Part shown: positions 7,812 to 20,271 of the stretch, piece after piece
Numbering within the stretch: the stretch's first letter is position 1
Layout: every line of letters starts with the position of its first letter
Virus record (IMG/VR): IMGVR_UViG_3300033144_003894
Span: 1-39,888 of that record
Origin: a virus
DNA length: 39,888 bases
Reading direction: 5' to 3' (one strand)
The notes under the pieces: generated by a model
Database searches by the model: none
The model's input: the letters and a program-made list of their open reading frames with translations, nothing else
Told to the model about the DNA's origin: nothing
Position numbers and translations under genes: made by a program

Positions 7812-9977
7812 ATGGGAGATTTCCGGCAGGTCTTGAGGCAACTCTCTAGAGAAGCTAGAAGTGACCCTCAGGAAGAGCAAGAACTGGAGCCTGTAGAGTT
7901 CGAGCAGTTGGATGTCTCTGAAGGCTTTAGGGGAGATATGTCTCCAAAGACGATTCCTTTGGGGGCTACGCAGTCTCTCGATCATGTGCGATTTGAGGAG
8001 GGTGCGGTTAGGAAGGACTTTGGGATCGCACCTGTAGGTGAAGTCGCTGCGAGTAGGATTCTGGCTCTGGTCGATCATCTTATGTACCAGAATGAAACAT
8101 TGGTGCAGAGGTTGGTCAGGATTGTTAGGCACACTGACCAGAAAGCTAGGATCGAGTACTGGGATGGAGATAGTTGGGTCTTTGCAATAGACTCGTCTGT
8201 TACCATCGAGGATGTATTCCTGTCAGTTCTCTCTATTCAAGGTGATCTTCTCGTTGCAGACGGAACACAGATTCTCAGGTGGGACGAGTCTGTTCCTATC
8301 GTTGAACATGAGGATGAATTCCCTACTACAAATTCTCTGGCTGAGGTAGGTGATACCACACAGATCGTAGTAGACCCTGGAGCATCAGTCTCAGGTCTCT
8401 ATGTTGTCCACTTTAGTGTGGATCTCACACTGACCTCAGCCGATAGTTTGGAGATCGAGGTATCAGTCCTGCTGAATGAGGAGGAAGTAGCTGTTAGGAC
8501 ATTCTCCGCTGAGGCGACTGAGGACTGGCCCCATGAGGAGATTGAGTTGGATGAAGATATTCTCCTCGATGATACTATCGACCTGAAGCTCAAGTCCTTG
8601 ACTGCTGTCGGGACCTCTAGGATGGCTGTCTTTGGTCCTCTGTACGGGGAGGCTCCTTCATGGGCCGCAACTAAGCACTTCGCCCCAGAGCCTCCAGACG
8701 ACAAATATACCTGGATATTTGACCTTGCTACGAACTCAGGAGATGATGAGGAGGATGATGATAGCTCAGAATACTCCTGTGTGGTGGGGTTCTATGCTAA
8801 GCCAGCAGGTAGTTGGATCTTAGTAGACTCCATGTTCTATTCTGGGCTGCATGAAGGTAGGCGGGTTGCTTTAGCGGTAGACGGTATGGGTGCTGGTGAA
8901 GACTTCGGTATAGGAATTATATCATCTTCAGGGCCTGGAGGAGGGCCGATACTGACAGGTAAGCGAGTAGAGTGGGAAGAGGCTACTGTCACTGTAGATG
9001 TTCATGGCTTCAATAAGGCGACTGACAGCGATCCGACTGCTGGGCTAACATATCCTCAGGAGGGGTCGGTAACAGAGACATTCGCTCCGATCGCTGACGC
9101 ACCAGGAGCTTCGATCCTTGCGTCGTTTGGAGATAGAGCGATAGCTCTCCAGGATGGAGCTGATCCTCAGGTCTTTTGTGCATCTGCGGATGGAGATATC
9201 ACAGAGTGGGCAGCAGGGGATTCTGTAAGTACCACTCTCCTCGATACCAGAATCCATCCGATAGATGATCTCATGTCGTTTGTCCCTCTTGGGGCTAACG
9301 TCGCAGCGCTGATTCGCAAGCGCTCGATTATGAGATCCTACGAGACAGGGAATGTAGCTCTTGCGGTTGGAACAGTTCATTGGCTTGACGGTATAGGTAC
9401 CGATACCAAGTTCTCTGCTGAGCAAGTGGAGGGCGGTGCGATGTTCCTAGGCCATGACTATATGGTCTACTACATAACAGAGGGTGGTATCAAGTCAGTA
9501 GGGGCTGCTATTCAGAAGGAGCTGATCCGTACTCTTATCGGGAATCCTGACGGAGTAGATTCGGCCTACGATAGTGTATTCCAAGATTTCATCTTGGGTA
9601 TCCCAGAGTACGGGGCGAGTCATATCACAACTCTATGGTTCTTCGATCTTGGTAGGTTCCTTGTAACAGAGGAGAAGGTTTGGAGAAGGAGAAGCGTCGA
9701 CTGTCATAGGATCGAGGCAGTATCTGGTGTTCCGAAGAGCTCCACTCCTGATCCAGAGTATATAGAGGGAGATGTAGCAACAGAAGACACTATTGTAATG
9801 GTTGACACAGCTGTCATAGATGTCACCGTGATTGATGGCTTGCTTAAGTACTTCACGGTGAAGAGCTATCTGACAGTCTCAGACCTTCTAAAGATTGCGA
9901 GAGCTAAGAAGATAGCTGATACTGTATACCTCGAAGATGGGATCTTCATAGAAGTGAATCCTGAGGGTGAAGATTGA
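7812..9977 (+). CDS. Tail nozzle-like protein (T7 gp12/P22 gp10 type)
   Basis: A 721-residue protein. Residues ~30-80 carry the typical opening of nozzle proteins: FEQLDVSEGFRGDMSPK, then a conserved-looking VRFEEGAVRKDFG. Blade-like beta repeats follow (YWDGDSWVF, LSIQGDLLVADGTQILRWDE), then later ASFGDRAIALQDGADPQVF and FVPLGANVAALIRKRSIM, fitting a beta-propeller. Residues ~175-400 look like an inserted beta-sandwich domain rich in Glu/Asp, which T7 gp12 lacks. It would form the hexameric exit tube below the adaptor. The stop overlaps the next ATG (TGATG). Confidence 0.7.
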   Translation: MGDFRQVLRQLSREARSDPQEEQELEPVEFEQLDVSEGFRGDMSPKTIPLGATQSLDHVRFEEGAVRKDFGIAPVGEVAASRILALVDHLMYQNETLVQRLVRIVRHTDQKARIEYWDGDSWVFAIDSSVTIEDVFLSVLSIQGDLLVADGTQILRWDESVPIVEHEDEFPTTNSLAEVGDTTQIVVDPGASVSGLYVVHFSVDLTLTSADSLEIEVSVLLNEEEVAVRTFSAEATEDWPHEEIELDEDILLDDTIDLKLKSLTAVGTSRMAVFGPLYGEAPSWAATKHFAPEPPDDKYTWIFDLATNSGDDEEDDDSSEYSCVVGFYAKPAGSWILVDSMFYSGLHEGRRVALAVDGMGAGEDFGIGIISSSGPGGGPILTGKRVEWEEATVTVDVHGFNKATDSDPTAGLTYPQEGSVTETFAPIADAPGASILASFGDRAIALQDGADPQVFCASADGDITEWAAGDSVSTTLLDTRIHPIDDLMSFVPLGANVAALIRKRSIMRSYETGNVALAVGTVHWLDGIGTDTKFSAEQVEGGAMFLGHDYMVYYITEGGIKSVGAAIQKELIRTLIGNPDGVDSAYDSVFQDFILGIPEYGASHITTLWFFDLGRFLVTEEKVWRRRSVDCHRIEAVSGVPKSSTPDPEYIEGDVATEDTIVMVDTAVIDVTVIDGLLKYFTVKSYLTVSDLLKIARAKKIADTVYLEDGIFIEVNPEGED

Positions 9978-10443
9978 TGCCTACTACTATTGGGCCTCCA
10001 TTTCCGTATGTTCCTACTGTAGATCAGTTGCCTATGGAGAGGGCACTGATCTTTGCAGATACTAGCAACAGAGTACAAAGGATCAAGGAGTCAGTGAGGA
10101 CTATCGGGGGATACCCTTTCGATGCGTACTGGGAGAGTCCTACACTTAATCGAGAGGATCCAGGTAGAGAGTACACGATCAGAAAACTCATGTTGTTCTA
10201 TTCTGCTGAGGAAGATAGTTCTTTCATAGTCCAAGCGTCAGGTAATGGAGGAAAGACTTGGAATCAGTGGAAGAGGGTGGGTGTTCTGAGATGTGTAGGT
10301 GAGATCAAGAGGGTTCTAGTAGGCCTGAACACGACAGGGGGTGATCTGCGCTTTCAGTTGCTCTTTGATCGGAATGGGATCATTAACGTCTTTGGGTATC
10401 TTCCTACTCTTATAAGGAGAGGCAGAAATGTCCTGGAGACTTA

Positions 10444-10444
<1 letters not shown>
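9977..10444 (+). CDS. Small nozzle-companion tail protein
   Basis: A 155-residue protein starting at ATG 9977 in a TGATG overlap. The upstream TTG at 9974 is less likely. The central sequence [20 protein letters not shown] followed by [13 protein letters not shown] and a strand-rich end matches the small beta-sandwich proteins usually encoded after the nozzle gene in podoviruses. The exact role is unknown; attachment of fibres to the tail is possible. The following collagen-like gene begins in its stop codon (TAATG). Confidence 0.65.
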
Positions 10445-14975
<4,531 letters not shown>

Positions 14976-14979
<4 letters not shown>

Positions 14980-15491
14980 CTATGCACGTTGAGACTGGCA
15001 GCTGGCAGCTAGTCGAGGGCCTCTGGGTTCACAACGGAGTCGCGCATGAGCCCATCCTCAGTGGTCTTGTTCATAACGGAGTCGGCTGGGAAGAGTTCTA
15101 TGCTCCAGCGATACCTCCAACGTGTGTCTCGCATAGTCGGGATCGTACGCAGACCAGGTCGTGCCCGCACTTCCTAGCCGCTGTCGAATATAATTGCTGG
15201 GGAACCGTAGCCGATTGGAACCCGTCTAAGTACCAGCTCGACGTCTACTACGCTCAGGCTGATTCTGGGGGGTGCTCTAGTTCCTATTACGAGATCCAGA
15301 AAGACGTGACAGTGACTGGTACGGAGTGGGGGCCATTGACTGTAAACGTACAGATGGCTGCAGATATTGGCGGAACTAGTGAAACAGAGTATTGGAGATC
15401 TGATGCAAGGATACTTCTGAGAGATCCCCCATATACCCTAATCGACAATCTGGTCTGTAGCTGTCTCACGGTTAGATACAGGTTCTGCTAA
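14976..15491 (+). CDS. Cys-rich fibre-tip or tail-associated protein
   Basis: A 171-residue protein coupled to the collagen gene by an ATGA overlap. Residues ~8-42 contain [12 protein letters not shown] and [16 protein letters not shown], the strand-turn pattern common near the ends of phage fibres. The rest holds eight cysteines (including RSCPH, YNCWG, GGCSSS, VCSC and a terminal FC), unusual for a phage virion protein and suggestive of disulfides or a metal site. There is no signal peptide. A role as a receptor-binding tip or fibre chaperone is inferred from position. Confidence 0.6.
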
Positions 15492-15505
15492 TAGGAGCAA
15501 CAGTA

Positions 15506-15766
15506 ATGTTAACAAGAGAGATGTTCCTGAAGATGGTCGCGGCGCTTGTCGCTGCGCCGTTCGTGCCGTTCGTGCTGAAGACCGAAGATCCGATGTTTGA
15601 CTCCTGCTACGCAGAACCGGGGCCGGGGCCGTATGGAGTTACCGGGGCGACTGGCGCGACAGGGGCGACTGGTCCGGTCTGTACTGGTGCGAGGGGAGCG
15701 ATGGGACCAGGACCGTGTCCGAGAGGCCACCGTGGCGCTTATAGTCCTACTGGAGTCCAAGGCTAA
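15506..15766 (+). CDS. Mini-collagen with hydrophobic N-terminus
   Basis: An 86-residue protein. Residues ~7-25 (FLKMVAALVAAPFVPFVL) are hydrophobic and could be a membrane anchor or signal peptide. After a short linker there is a small collagen-like part: GPYG, three GAT triplets, GPV, and Gly/Pro/Arg-rich triplets with two Cys. It shares the GAT idiom with the giant fibre two genes upstream. TAGGAGC precedes the ATG, and the stop overlaps the next start (TAATG). The function is unknown. Confidence 0.6.
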   Translation: MLTREMFLKMVAALVAAPFVPFVLKTEDPMFDSCYAEPGPGPYGVTGATGATGATGPVCTGARGAMGPGPCPRGHRGAYSPTGVQG

Positions 15767-17475
15767 TGTCTGTGATCACTCTACATTTGCCAGGACTGCC
15801 GCACACAGTCACCACCGAAGAGTATTCGCACTGCGCGTTTACGGCGAAGGTCCTGAAGTTCGCTGCTATGATGCAACCGCTTTCTGGCTATCGTGTGGTT
15901 CACTATGGCGTAGGGGGCGCTGAAACCGACGCAGACGAACAAGTCACCATAATGTCTAGAAAGGAGCAGAATAAGCTCCGTGGGCATGATGGATCAGATC
16001 CGACTAAGTTCGTTGGTGATGATACTGGTATTGATACACCGCTCTTCAGGAAGTTCAATAAGCGCCTTCGTAAGCAGCTCAAGAAGCGTGCCGACCCAGC
16101 TCAGGACATCATACTACTTCCGTTCGGTTGGGGTCATGCGCAAGCCGTTGACAGACTGGATCTGGTAACTGTGGAAAGCGGCATCGGCTATCCTGACACG
16201 ATCCCAAGTGTGCCTCACAAGATCTTCGAGAGCTACGCCTGGCTCCACTACCATCAGGGACGAGACAAGCGCCAGGGCAAGGCGTACGAGTGGGTCGTGC
16301 CCAACTACTTCGATGTTGACGCCTGGGACCGTTGTTCAGATCCTGACATGAACACAGTCGTTTTTCTTGGTCGTATAGGAGAGACTAAGGGGCTACGTAC
16401 TATCGTCGAGATTGCACGCTACCGTCAGGATCTTCGCTTCGTGATCTGTGGCCAGGGAGATCCAGCGCCGTGGCTAACTCAACCAAATATCGAATACTTA
16501 CCTCCTCTCGTCGGAGATGATCGTAACGCCTACCTAGCCAATGCTCGATGTGTTCTCATGCCAACCACTTTTACAGAGCCATTCGGCGGGGTGGCAGTAG
16601 AGGCGATGCTTTGTGGGACGCCTGTACTATCGAGTCCCTATGGCGCTTTCACAGAAACCATCGAAGACGAAGTCACAGGTTTCCGCTGTCATACGTTTGG
16701 TGATTATTTAGCAGCTATCGATCAAGTACCTGACCTAAATCGTAACTATATCCGTAGTCGGGCCAGACAGCTTTACGGGTATGGGACAGTGGGTAAGATG
16801 TATGATCGCGTCTTTCAGCAGATCCACGATCTGCGAGGCGAGGGTTGGTACACCCCACGGTCTACGTTCGGACCCGTGCGAATCGAGAAGGCCGACGGCT
16901 GGGAGGCCGCTCAGGAGGGAGAGCGGGAGTTCCACATGACGCCCGCCTACCGGGCACCAGAGCGTCACAAGCGGGAGCGCTACCGCTCTCTTATTGGGAT
17001 CACGGAGGCGATGCCGCCTGGTCTGTCTGTGATCGACGTTGGCGGTGGGCCTGAGTCTCTGTTGCTCGACTATCCTGACATCAATGGTACAGTGCTTGAT
17101 CCGCTCACCTTCGGCGAGGACGACGAGCTTCGCTATGCCAAGGCGGGGATCAAGCGCCTGATCACTCCAGTGGAGGAGTGGAACGCGCTAGAGTGTATAT
17201 CAGAGTTATACGATGAGGTATGGGTCTATAACTGTCTCCAGCACGTCAGGGATCTCGACGAAGCGTTCCGTCAGATTTGCCTCATGGGCAAGCGAGTTCG
17301 GCTCTTCGAGTGGTGTGAGATCCCAACTGACAAGATGCATCTTCATACGCTCACAGCTGATGGTATCAGGAAAGCGATGAGTGGCTACACGATTGAAAAT
17401 GAGGTCGAAGGAGAATGGACAATCGGGGATTACCTTTCTGGGAAGTTCTATGCAGCTGTTTTTGTAAGATCTTGA
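15766..17475 (+). CDS. Two-domain GT4 glycosyltransferase / SAM methyltransferase
   Basis: A 569-residue protein. Residues ~1-355 are a GT-B family 4 glycosyltransferase: VVFLGRIGETKGL (~198-210), a VICGQGDP turn, and EPFGGVAVEA with the donor-binding E-x7-E pair (E271, E279), then CGTPVLSS. Residues ~385-569 form a Rossmann methyltransferase: VIDVGGGPE (422-430) is the SAM-binding loop, and VWVYNCLQHVRDLDEAF is the usual post-motif. There is no signal peptide, so it acts in the cytoplasm. Known relatives add and modify sugars; the likely target here, the Thr-rich collagen fibre, is inference from neighbourhood. Arg codons are mostly CGN (about 38 to 7), unlike neighbours that favour AGG/AGA, hinting at later acquisition. 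Confidence 0.8.
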   Translation: MSVITLHLPGLPHTVTTEEYSHCAFTAKVLKFAAMMQPLSGYRVVHYGVGGAETDADEQVTIMSRKEQNKLRGHDGSDPTKFVGDDTGIDTPLFRKFNKRLRKQLKKRADPAQDIILLPFGWGHAQAVDRLDLVTVESGIGYPDTIPSVPHKIFESYAWLHYHQGRDKRQGKAYEWVVPNYFDVDAWDRCSDPDMNTVVFLGRIGETKGLRTIVEIARYRQDLRFVICGQGDPAPWLTQPNIEYLPPLVGDDRNAYLANARCVLMPTTFTEPFGGVAVEAMLCGTPVLSSPYGAFTETIEDEVTGFRCHTFGDYLAAIDQVPDLNRNYIRSRARQLYGYGTVGKMYDRVFQQIHDLRGEGWYTPRSTFGPVRIEKADGWEAAQEGEREFHMTPAYRAPERHKRERYRSLIGITEAMPPGLSVIDVGGGPESLLLDYPDINGTVLDPLTFGEDDELRYAKAGIKRLITPVEEWNALECISELYDEVWVYNCLQHVRDLDEAFRQICLMGKRVRLFEWCEIPTDKMHLHTLTADGIRKAMSGYTIENEVEGEWTIGDYLSGKFYAAVFVRS

Positions 17476-17501
17476 CTTCTACCACAAAGGTTTAAGTAGC
17501 C

Positions 17502-17777
17502 ATGAGTCCGATAACTGAACGACGTAATGAGGGGATAAGGATTCGACGAGACTTGCTTGCACTTCTCATTGCAATTATCGTACAGGTGGGTGCGTCCATC
17601 TGGTGGGCCAGCCGGACTACGACGAGAATTGATCATCTTGAGGAGAGTAAAGCTCAGGCAGTTATAGAGTACCAGGCTATTCGTGGGACTCAGGTCGAAA
17701 TGCTTCAGAAGATATCTGCTCTTACACAGGCAGTGTCTAGTGATGGGCTGACCAGTGGAAATGGAGAAGGTAGCTGA
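17502..17777 (+). CDS. Membrane-anchored lysis-cassette protein (i-spanin- or holin-like)
   Basis: A 91-residue protein with a basic N-terminus, one membrane helix (~18-36, LLALLIAIIVQVGASIWWA) and a helical, probably coiled-coil C-terminus (residues ~42-80). This N-in, C-out layout fits small inner-membrane spanins or antiholin-type proteins. It begins the lysis block and its stop overlaps the next start (TGATG). No stronger family match is visible. Confidence 0.55.
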   Translation: MSPITERRNEGIRIRRDLLALLIAIIVQVGASIWWASRTTTRIDHLEESKAQAVIEYQAIRGTQVEMLQKISALTQAVSSDGLTSGNGEGS

Positions 17778-17992
17778 TGCCTCCTATCGTTGTCCCTTGG
17801 CTAATCCGCGTCTGTGGTGGTAGGAAGTACCTCAACGGGTATATCACTGCAGCCCTGCTCACACTCATGGCGCTCGTGTTAAAGGCGTCCTTCGAGCAGT
17901 ATGCACTATTTCTCTGTCTGGCGATGGGAGTCACGACAGGGACAGCAGCCTGGGAAGATCGGGCTAAGCACCAGAATGGAGTCGTGAAGTGA
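17777..17992 (+). CDS. Holin-like protein with two membrane segments
   Basis: A 71-residue protein. Hydrophobic segments at ~20-36 (GYITAALLTLMALVL) and ~40-58 (FEQYALFLCLAMGVTTGT) are joined by a short turn, with a charged C-terminus (WEDRAKHQNG). This is the size and layout of class II holins, which open the inner membrane to time lysis. The neighbours (membrane-coil protein, spanin-like protein, peptidase) support this. The next gene starts at GTG overlapping its stop (GTGA). Confidence 0.65.
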   Translation: MPPIVVPWLIRVCGGRKYLNGYITAALLTLMALVLKASFEQYALFLCLAMGVTTGTAAWEDRAKHQNGVVK

Positions 17993-18633
17993 GTATCCGG
18001 TCTTGGGTTGAAGTGGGGGTTGCGGTGGTGGTAGTAGGGCTAATCTGGTCTACTGTCTCCTCTCTCAATGCTCGTAGCGATGCGATTGCCTCGGCGAGTG
18101 AAGCTGCAGGGAAGGCGCAGGAGGCTAGGATACGGGCTGATGAGTTGAGTGAGATAGCCAGAGCGTTGAGGGTGAGAGCAGAGGAAGCTATTGAAGAAGC
18201 TGCTCAGGCAAGGGATGAGGCTGATCAGGCCTCTGACTCGTTGGAGACGTTGGGTGATCTCATCAGTGCAGAGTCTCACGCGACAGGAGATTCGCTTCTG
18301 GACGCAATCAAGGACTCTACAGCGGCGGCTATAGCTGAGCGGCATTTGGAGGCGGATAGGCGACGCGATGAGAACTTTAGACTACAATTAGCTGAGATGG
18401 CTAGTGCGAGAGAGGCGGAGGTCTCCTTGACGGCGGCCTGGAGAGGTCGTGCTCTAGCTGCTGAGGCTGCATTAGCTGCTCGTGAGTTGGAATGTAATAG
18501 ATGCGAGGCTGAGGCAGAGCAGTGGAGAGACATTGCTCAGCCTAGCTTCTTCCGTAGCCTGCTTGGTAGTGCGAAGACGATTGTCGTCACAGCAGGAGTT
18601 ACGATTCTTACTACTCTAGTAGTGCTGAGGTAA
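17989..18633 (+). CDS. Spanin-like coiled-coil protein with both ends hydrophobic
   Basis: A 214-residue protein starting at GTG 17989. A membrane helix at ~8-24 is followed by a long Ala/Glu/Arg-rich coiled coil (~28-175, EARIRADELSEIARALRVRAEEA type), a Cys pair (ECNRC) and a second hydrophobic helix at the C-terminus (~193-213, TIVVTAGVTILTTLVVL). Spanins link the inner and outer membranes through a periplasmic coil in the last lysis step; unimolecular spanins usually have a lipobox instead of an N-terminal helix, and none is seen. The role is therefore tentative; a structural or pore-associated coil protein is possible. Confidence 0.5.
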   Translation: MSIRSWVEVGVAVVVVGLIWSTVSSLNARSDAIASASEAAGKAQEARIRADELSEIARALRVRAEEAIEEAAQARDEADQASDSLETLGDLISAESHATGDSLLDAIKDSTAAAIAERHLEADRRRDENFRLQLAEMASAREAEVSLTAAWRGRALAAEAALAARELECNRCEAEAEQWRDIAQPSFFRSLLGSAKTIVVTAGVTILTTLVVLR

Positions 18634-18635
18634 GT

Positions 18636-18986
18636 ATGGCAATCAAGATCAGGTACCTTCCAGGTACGAGGGTTGTGCCACTAGCAGTAGTATCATGGCA
18701 CCCAGCGATGGACTTTGCCTTCGAGCAGGTATACTACGTCTATCAGGAGGTTCTCGGAAGGCACCCGGTTCTTACGGGTGCTCAGGAGGATGCTCACTCA
18801 GACGGGTCGCTACACTTCGGGAGAGGTGAAGATCCGAGATGTCGTGCTGCAGACTTCGATGATGACGACATCAATGGCGGACAGAAGGTCCGGATGAGAG
18901 CCATGCTCGTTCTGCGGCTCGGTAGTCAGTTCGATGTGATCTGGGAGACACAGCATCTGCACATCGAGTATCAGTACAGGCCTTAA
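18636..18986 (+). CDS. Endolysin: M15-type peptidoglycan peptidase
   Basis: A 116-residue single-domain enzyme, short for the family but complete in its core. DGSLHFGRGEDPRCRAADFD (H60, D73) and ETQHLHIEY (E104, H107, H109) are the two zinc and catalytic blocks of Hedgehog/DD-peptidase-fold M15 peptidases, which cut peptide cross-links of peptidoglycan. There is no signal peptide, so release would depend on the holin two genes upstream. The spacing H-x12-D is longer than the H-x6-D of classical members, as in other phage variants. Confidence 0.75.
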   Translation: MAIKIRYLPGTRVVPLAVVSWHPAMDFAFEQVYYVYQEVLGRHPVLTGAQEDAHSDGSLHFGRGEDPRCRAADFDDDDINGGQKVRMRAMLVLRLGSQFDVIWETQHLHIEYQYRP

Positions 18987-18991
18987 CAGGT

Positions 18992-19006
18992 GTTCAACCA
19001 TTGAAC
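18992..19006. promoter_or_regulatory. Palindrome site 2 (GTTCAA-CCA-TTGAAC)
   Basis: A perfect inverted repeat whose right half contains the TTG used as start codon of the next gene (19001). AGGTG directly precedes it and may be part of both the ribosome site and the extended site (AGGTGTTCAA...TTGAACAACT, shared with site 3). A protein or hairpin here would block translation initiation. Confidence 0.75.
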
Positions 19007-19621
19007 AACTACGGATTAGTAAACTGGGATGATGAGGTAAAGAGAGGCCAGCCGATAGAGATTCTCCAGGTGGAGAACACGGATCGGTCTGGTACTCATA
19101 CCTATTCTATCCGAGTTCTACACGAGTTCGGTAAGGGCTCTGGTTATCTGAACCCCCAGAAGATCCAGGAGATCTGGAAGCACGCTAAGGAATTCGAGGT
19201 GCTCTTCTCTGACCACACAAGGGGCAGGTTTGAGGTATTCATGGATGTACTCTTGAATCCAGCCTCTGTGTGGCTCGAGATCTTCAGGCTATCCGATGAA
19301 CAGTCAATAGGTCTTATCGTACTTACTCACGTACTACCTCACTTCGACGCTCACGGGCACTTCACTTTTTGGGACTCCATTGCAGGAGGTAGGCAGGGTC
19401 TAGTTCTTCAGGTGGCAAAGATCCTGTTCAAGGTGTATGATCTGAGGAGGATGTCTGCTCAGGTTCCTAAGTATCAGCCTGGGGTGATTCGCTTCGTGAA
19501 GAAGTTAGGATTCAAGGAAGAAGGAGAAAAGAGGGAAGCAGTCCTATACAAAGGGGAATGGGTCCCTGCTATCCTTCTTGGTCTATTAGAGAGTGAGCTA
19601 AGGGAGGCTCTACATGGGTGA
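19001..19621 (+). CDS. GNAT acetyltransferase-like protein, T7 gp13-like position
   Basis: A 206-residue protein. No ATG is available early enough, so TTG 19001, inside the palindrome, is the best start (AGG at spacing 8). Residues ~95-190 look like a GNAT fold: strands around SVWLEIFRLSDEQSIGLIVLTHV, a helix GGRQGLVLQVAKILF, and the ending YQPGVIRFVKKLGFKEEGEKREAVLYKGEW, which is the classic GNAT C-terminal pattern. GNAT-like proteins occur at the T7 gp13 position before the internal-virion genes, as here. Whether it is catalytic is unclear. Confidence 0.65.
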   Translation: MNNYGLVNWDDEVKRGQPIEILQVENTDRSGTHTYSIRVLHEFGKGSGYLNPQKIQEIWKHAKEFEVLFSDHTRGRFEVFMDVLLNPASVWLEIFRLSDEQSIGLIVLTHVLPHFDAHGHFTFWDSIAGGRQGLVLQVAKILFKVYDLRRMSAQVPKYQPGVIRFVKKLGFKEEGEKREAVLYKGEWVPAILLGLLESELREALHG

Positions 19622-20270
19622 CTTTCTGTTGGGTAAGGAGACCTCTGGGACTCCGACGGAGACAAAGGGAGCTACCGGTCAGATGGGTGGTATTCTCGAA
19701 AAGATCCTGAGTGAGGGAGGTCTAGGTGGGCTGGCAGCCGAGTTGGAGCGAATGCAGACTGAAGGTCTGATGAGCTCCCTCGGATTCGATCCTGCTACTC
19801 TCGGACTGGAGGGGGTTATTGGTGAGCTCTTGGCCAGCCCATCAGATACTACCTCCGGTCTCTTTGCTGCGATGAAGCCCTTCGAGGAAAGGGAAACTGA
19901 GCGGCAGGTAGGAGGTATGAGAAATATGTTTGGGACGGCTGGGGGTAGATTCTCTCGCAATCTCATGACAGGTGAAGGGAGATTGCGAGGAGAACTCTCG
20001 GAGGGCTACGCGAGGACTCGTGAACAGAGTCTGCTGCAAGCAGGTGGTCAGCGTAGCCAGACTCTGATGGGCCTCTTGAATGCTATCATCGGAGCTAGGA
20101 GCGCATCAACCAACATGATGGCTCCGTTCCTTCAGTTCATGGCGCCTGGTGCTCCACAGTATCAGCAGGGAGCTCTGGGAGAGATTCTCGGGTCGGTAGG
20201 CTCGCTTGCTGGACTGAAGATCCTGACTGATACTGACAAGAGCGGTGCTGCTGCTGCTGCAGGAGGCTAA
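19614..20270 (+). CDS. Internal virion protein (gp14-like position)
   Basis: A 218-residue protein. It is Gly/Ala/Met-rich and mostly helical, with a central charged helix (FEERETERQVGGMRNMFGTAGG) followed by ARTREQSLLQAGGQRSQTLMGLLNAI and a hydrophobic Gly-rich C-terminus ending in an Ala tract. Composition and position fit the small ejection protein of T7-like phages, which enters the cell envelope with the DNA. The start overlaps the GNAT gene end by 8 bases. Confidence 0.6.
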   Translation: MGDFLLGKETSGTPTETKGATGQMGGILEKILSEGGLGGLAAELERMQTEGLMSSLGFDPATLGLEGVIGELLASPSDTTSGLFAAMKPFEERETERQVGGMRNMFGTAGGRFSRNLMTGEGRLRGELSEGYARTREQSLLQAGGQRSQTLMGLLNAIIGARSASTNMMAPFLQFMAPGAPQYQQGALGEILGSVGSLAGLKILTDTDKSGAAAAAGG

Positions 20271-20271
20271 G

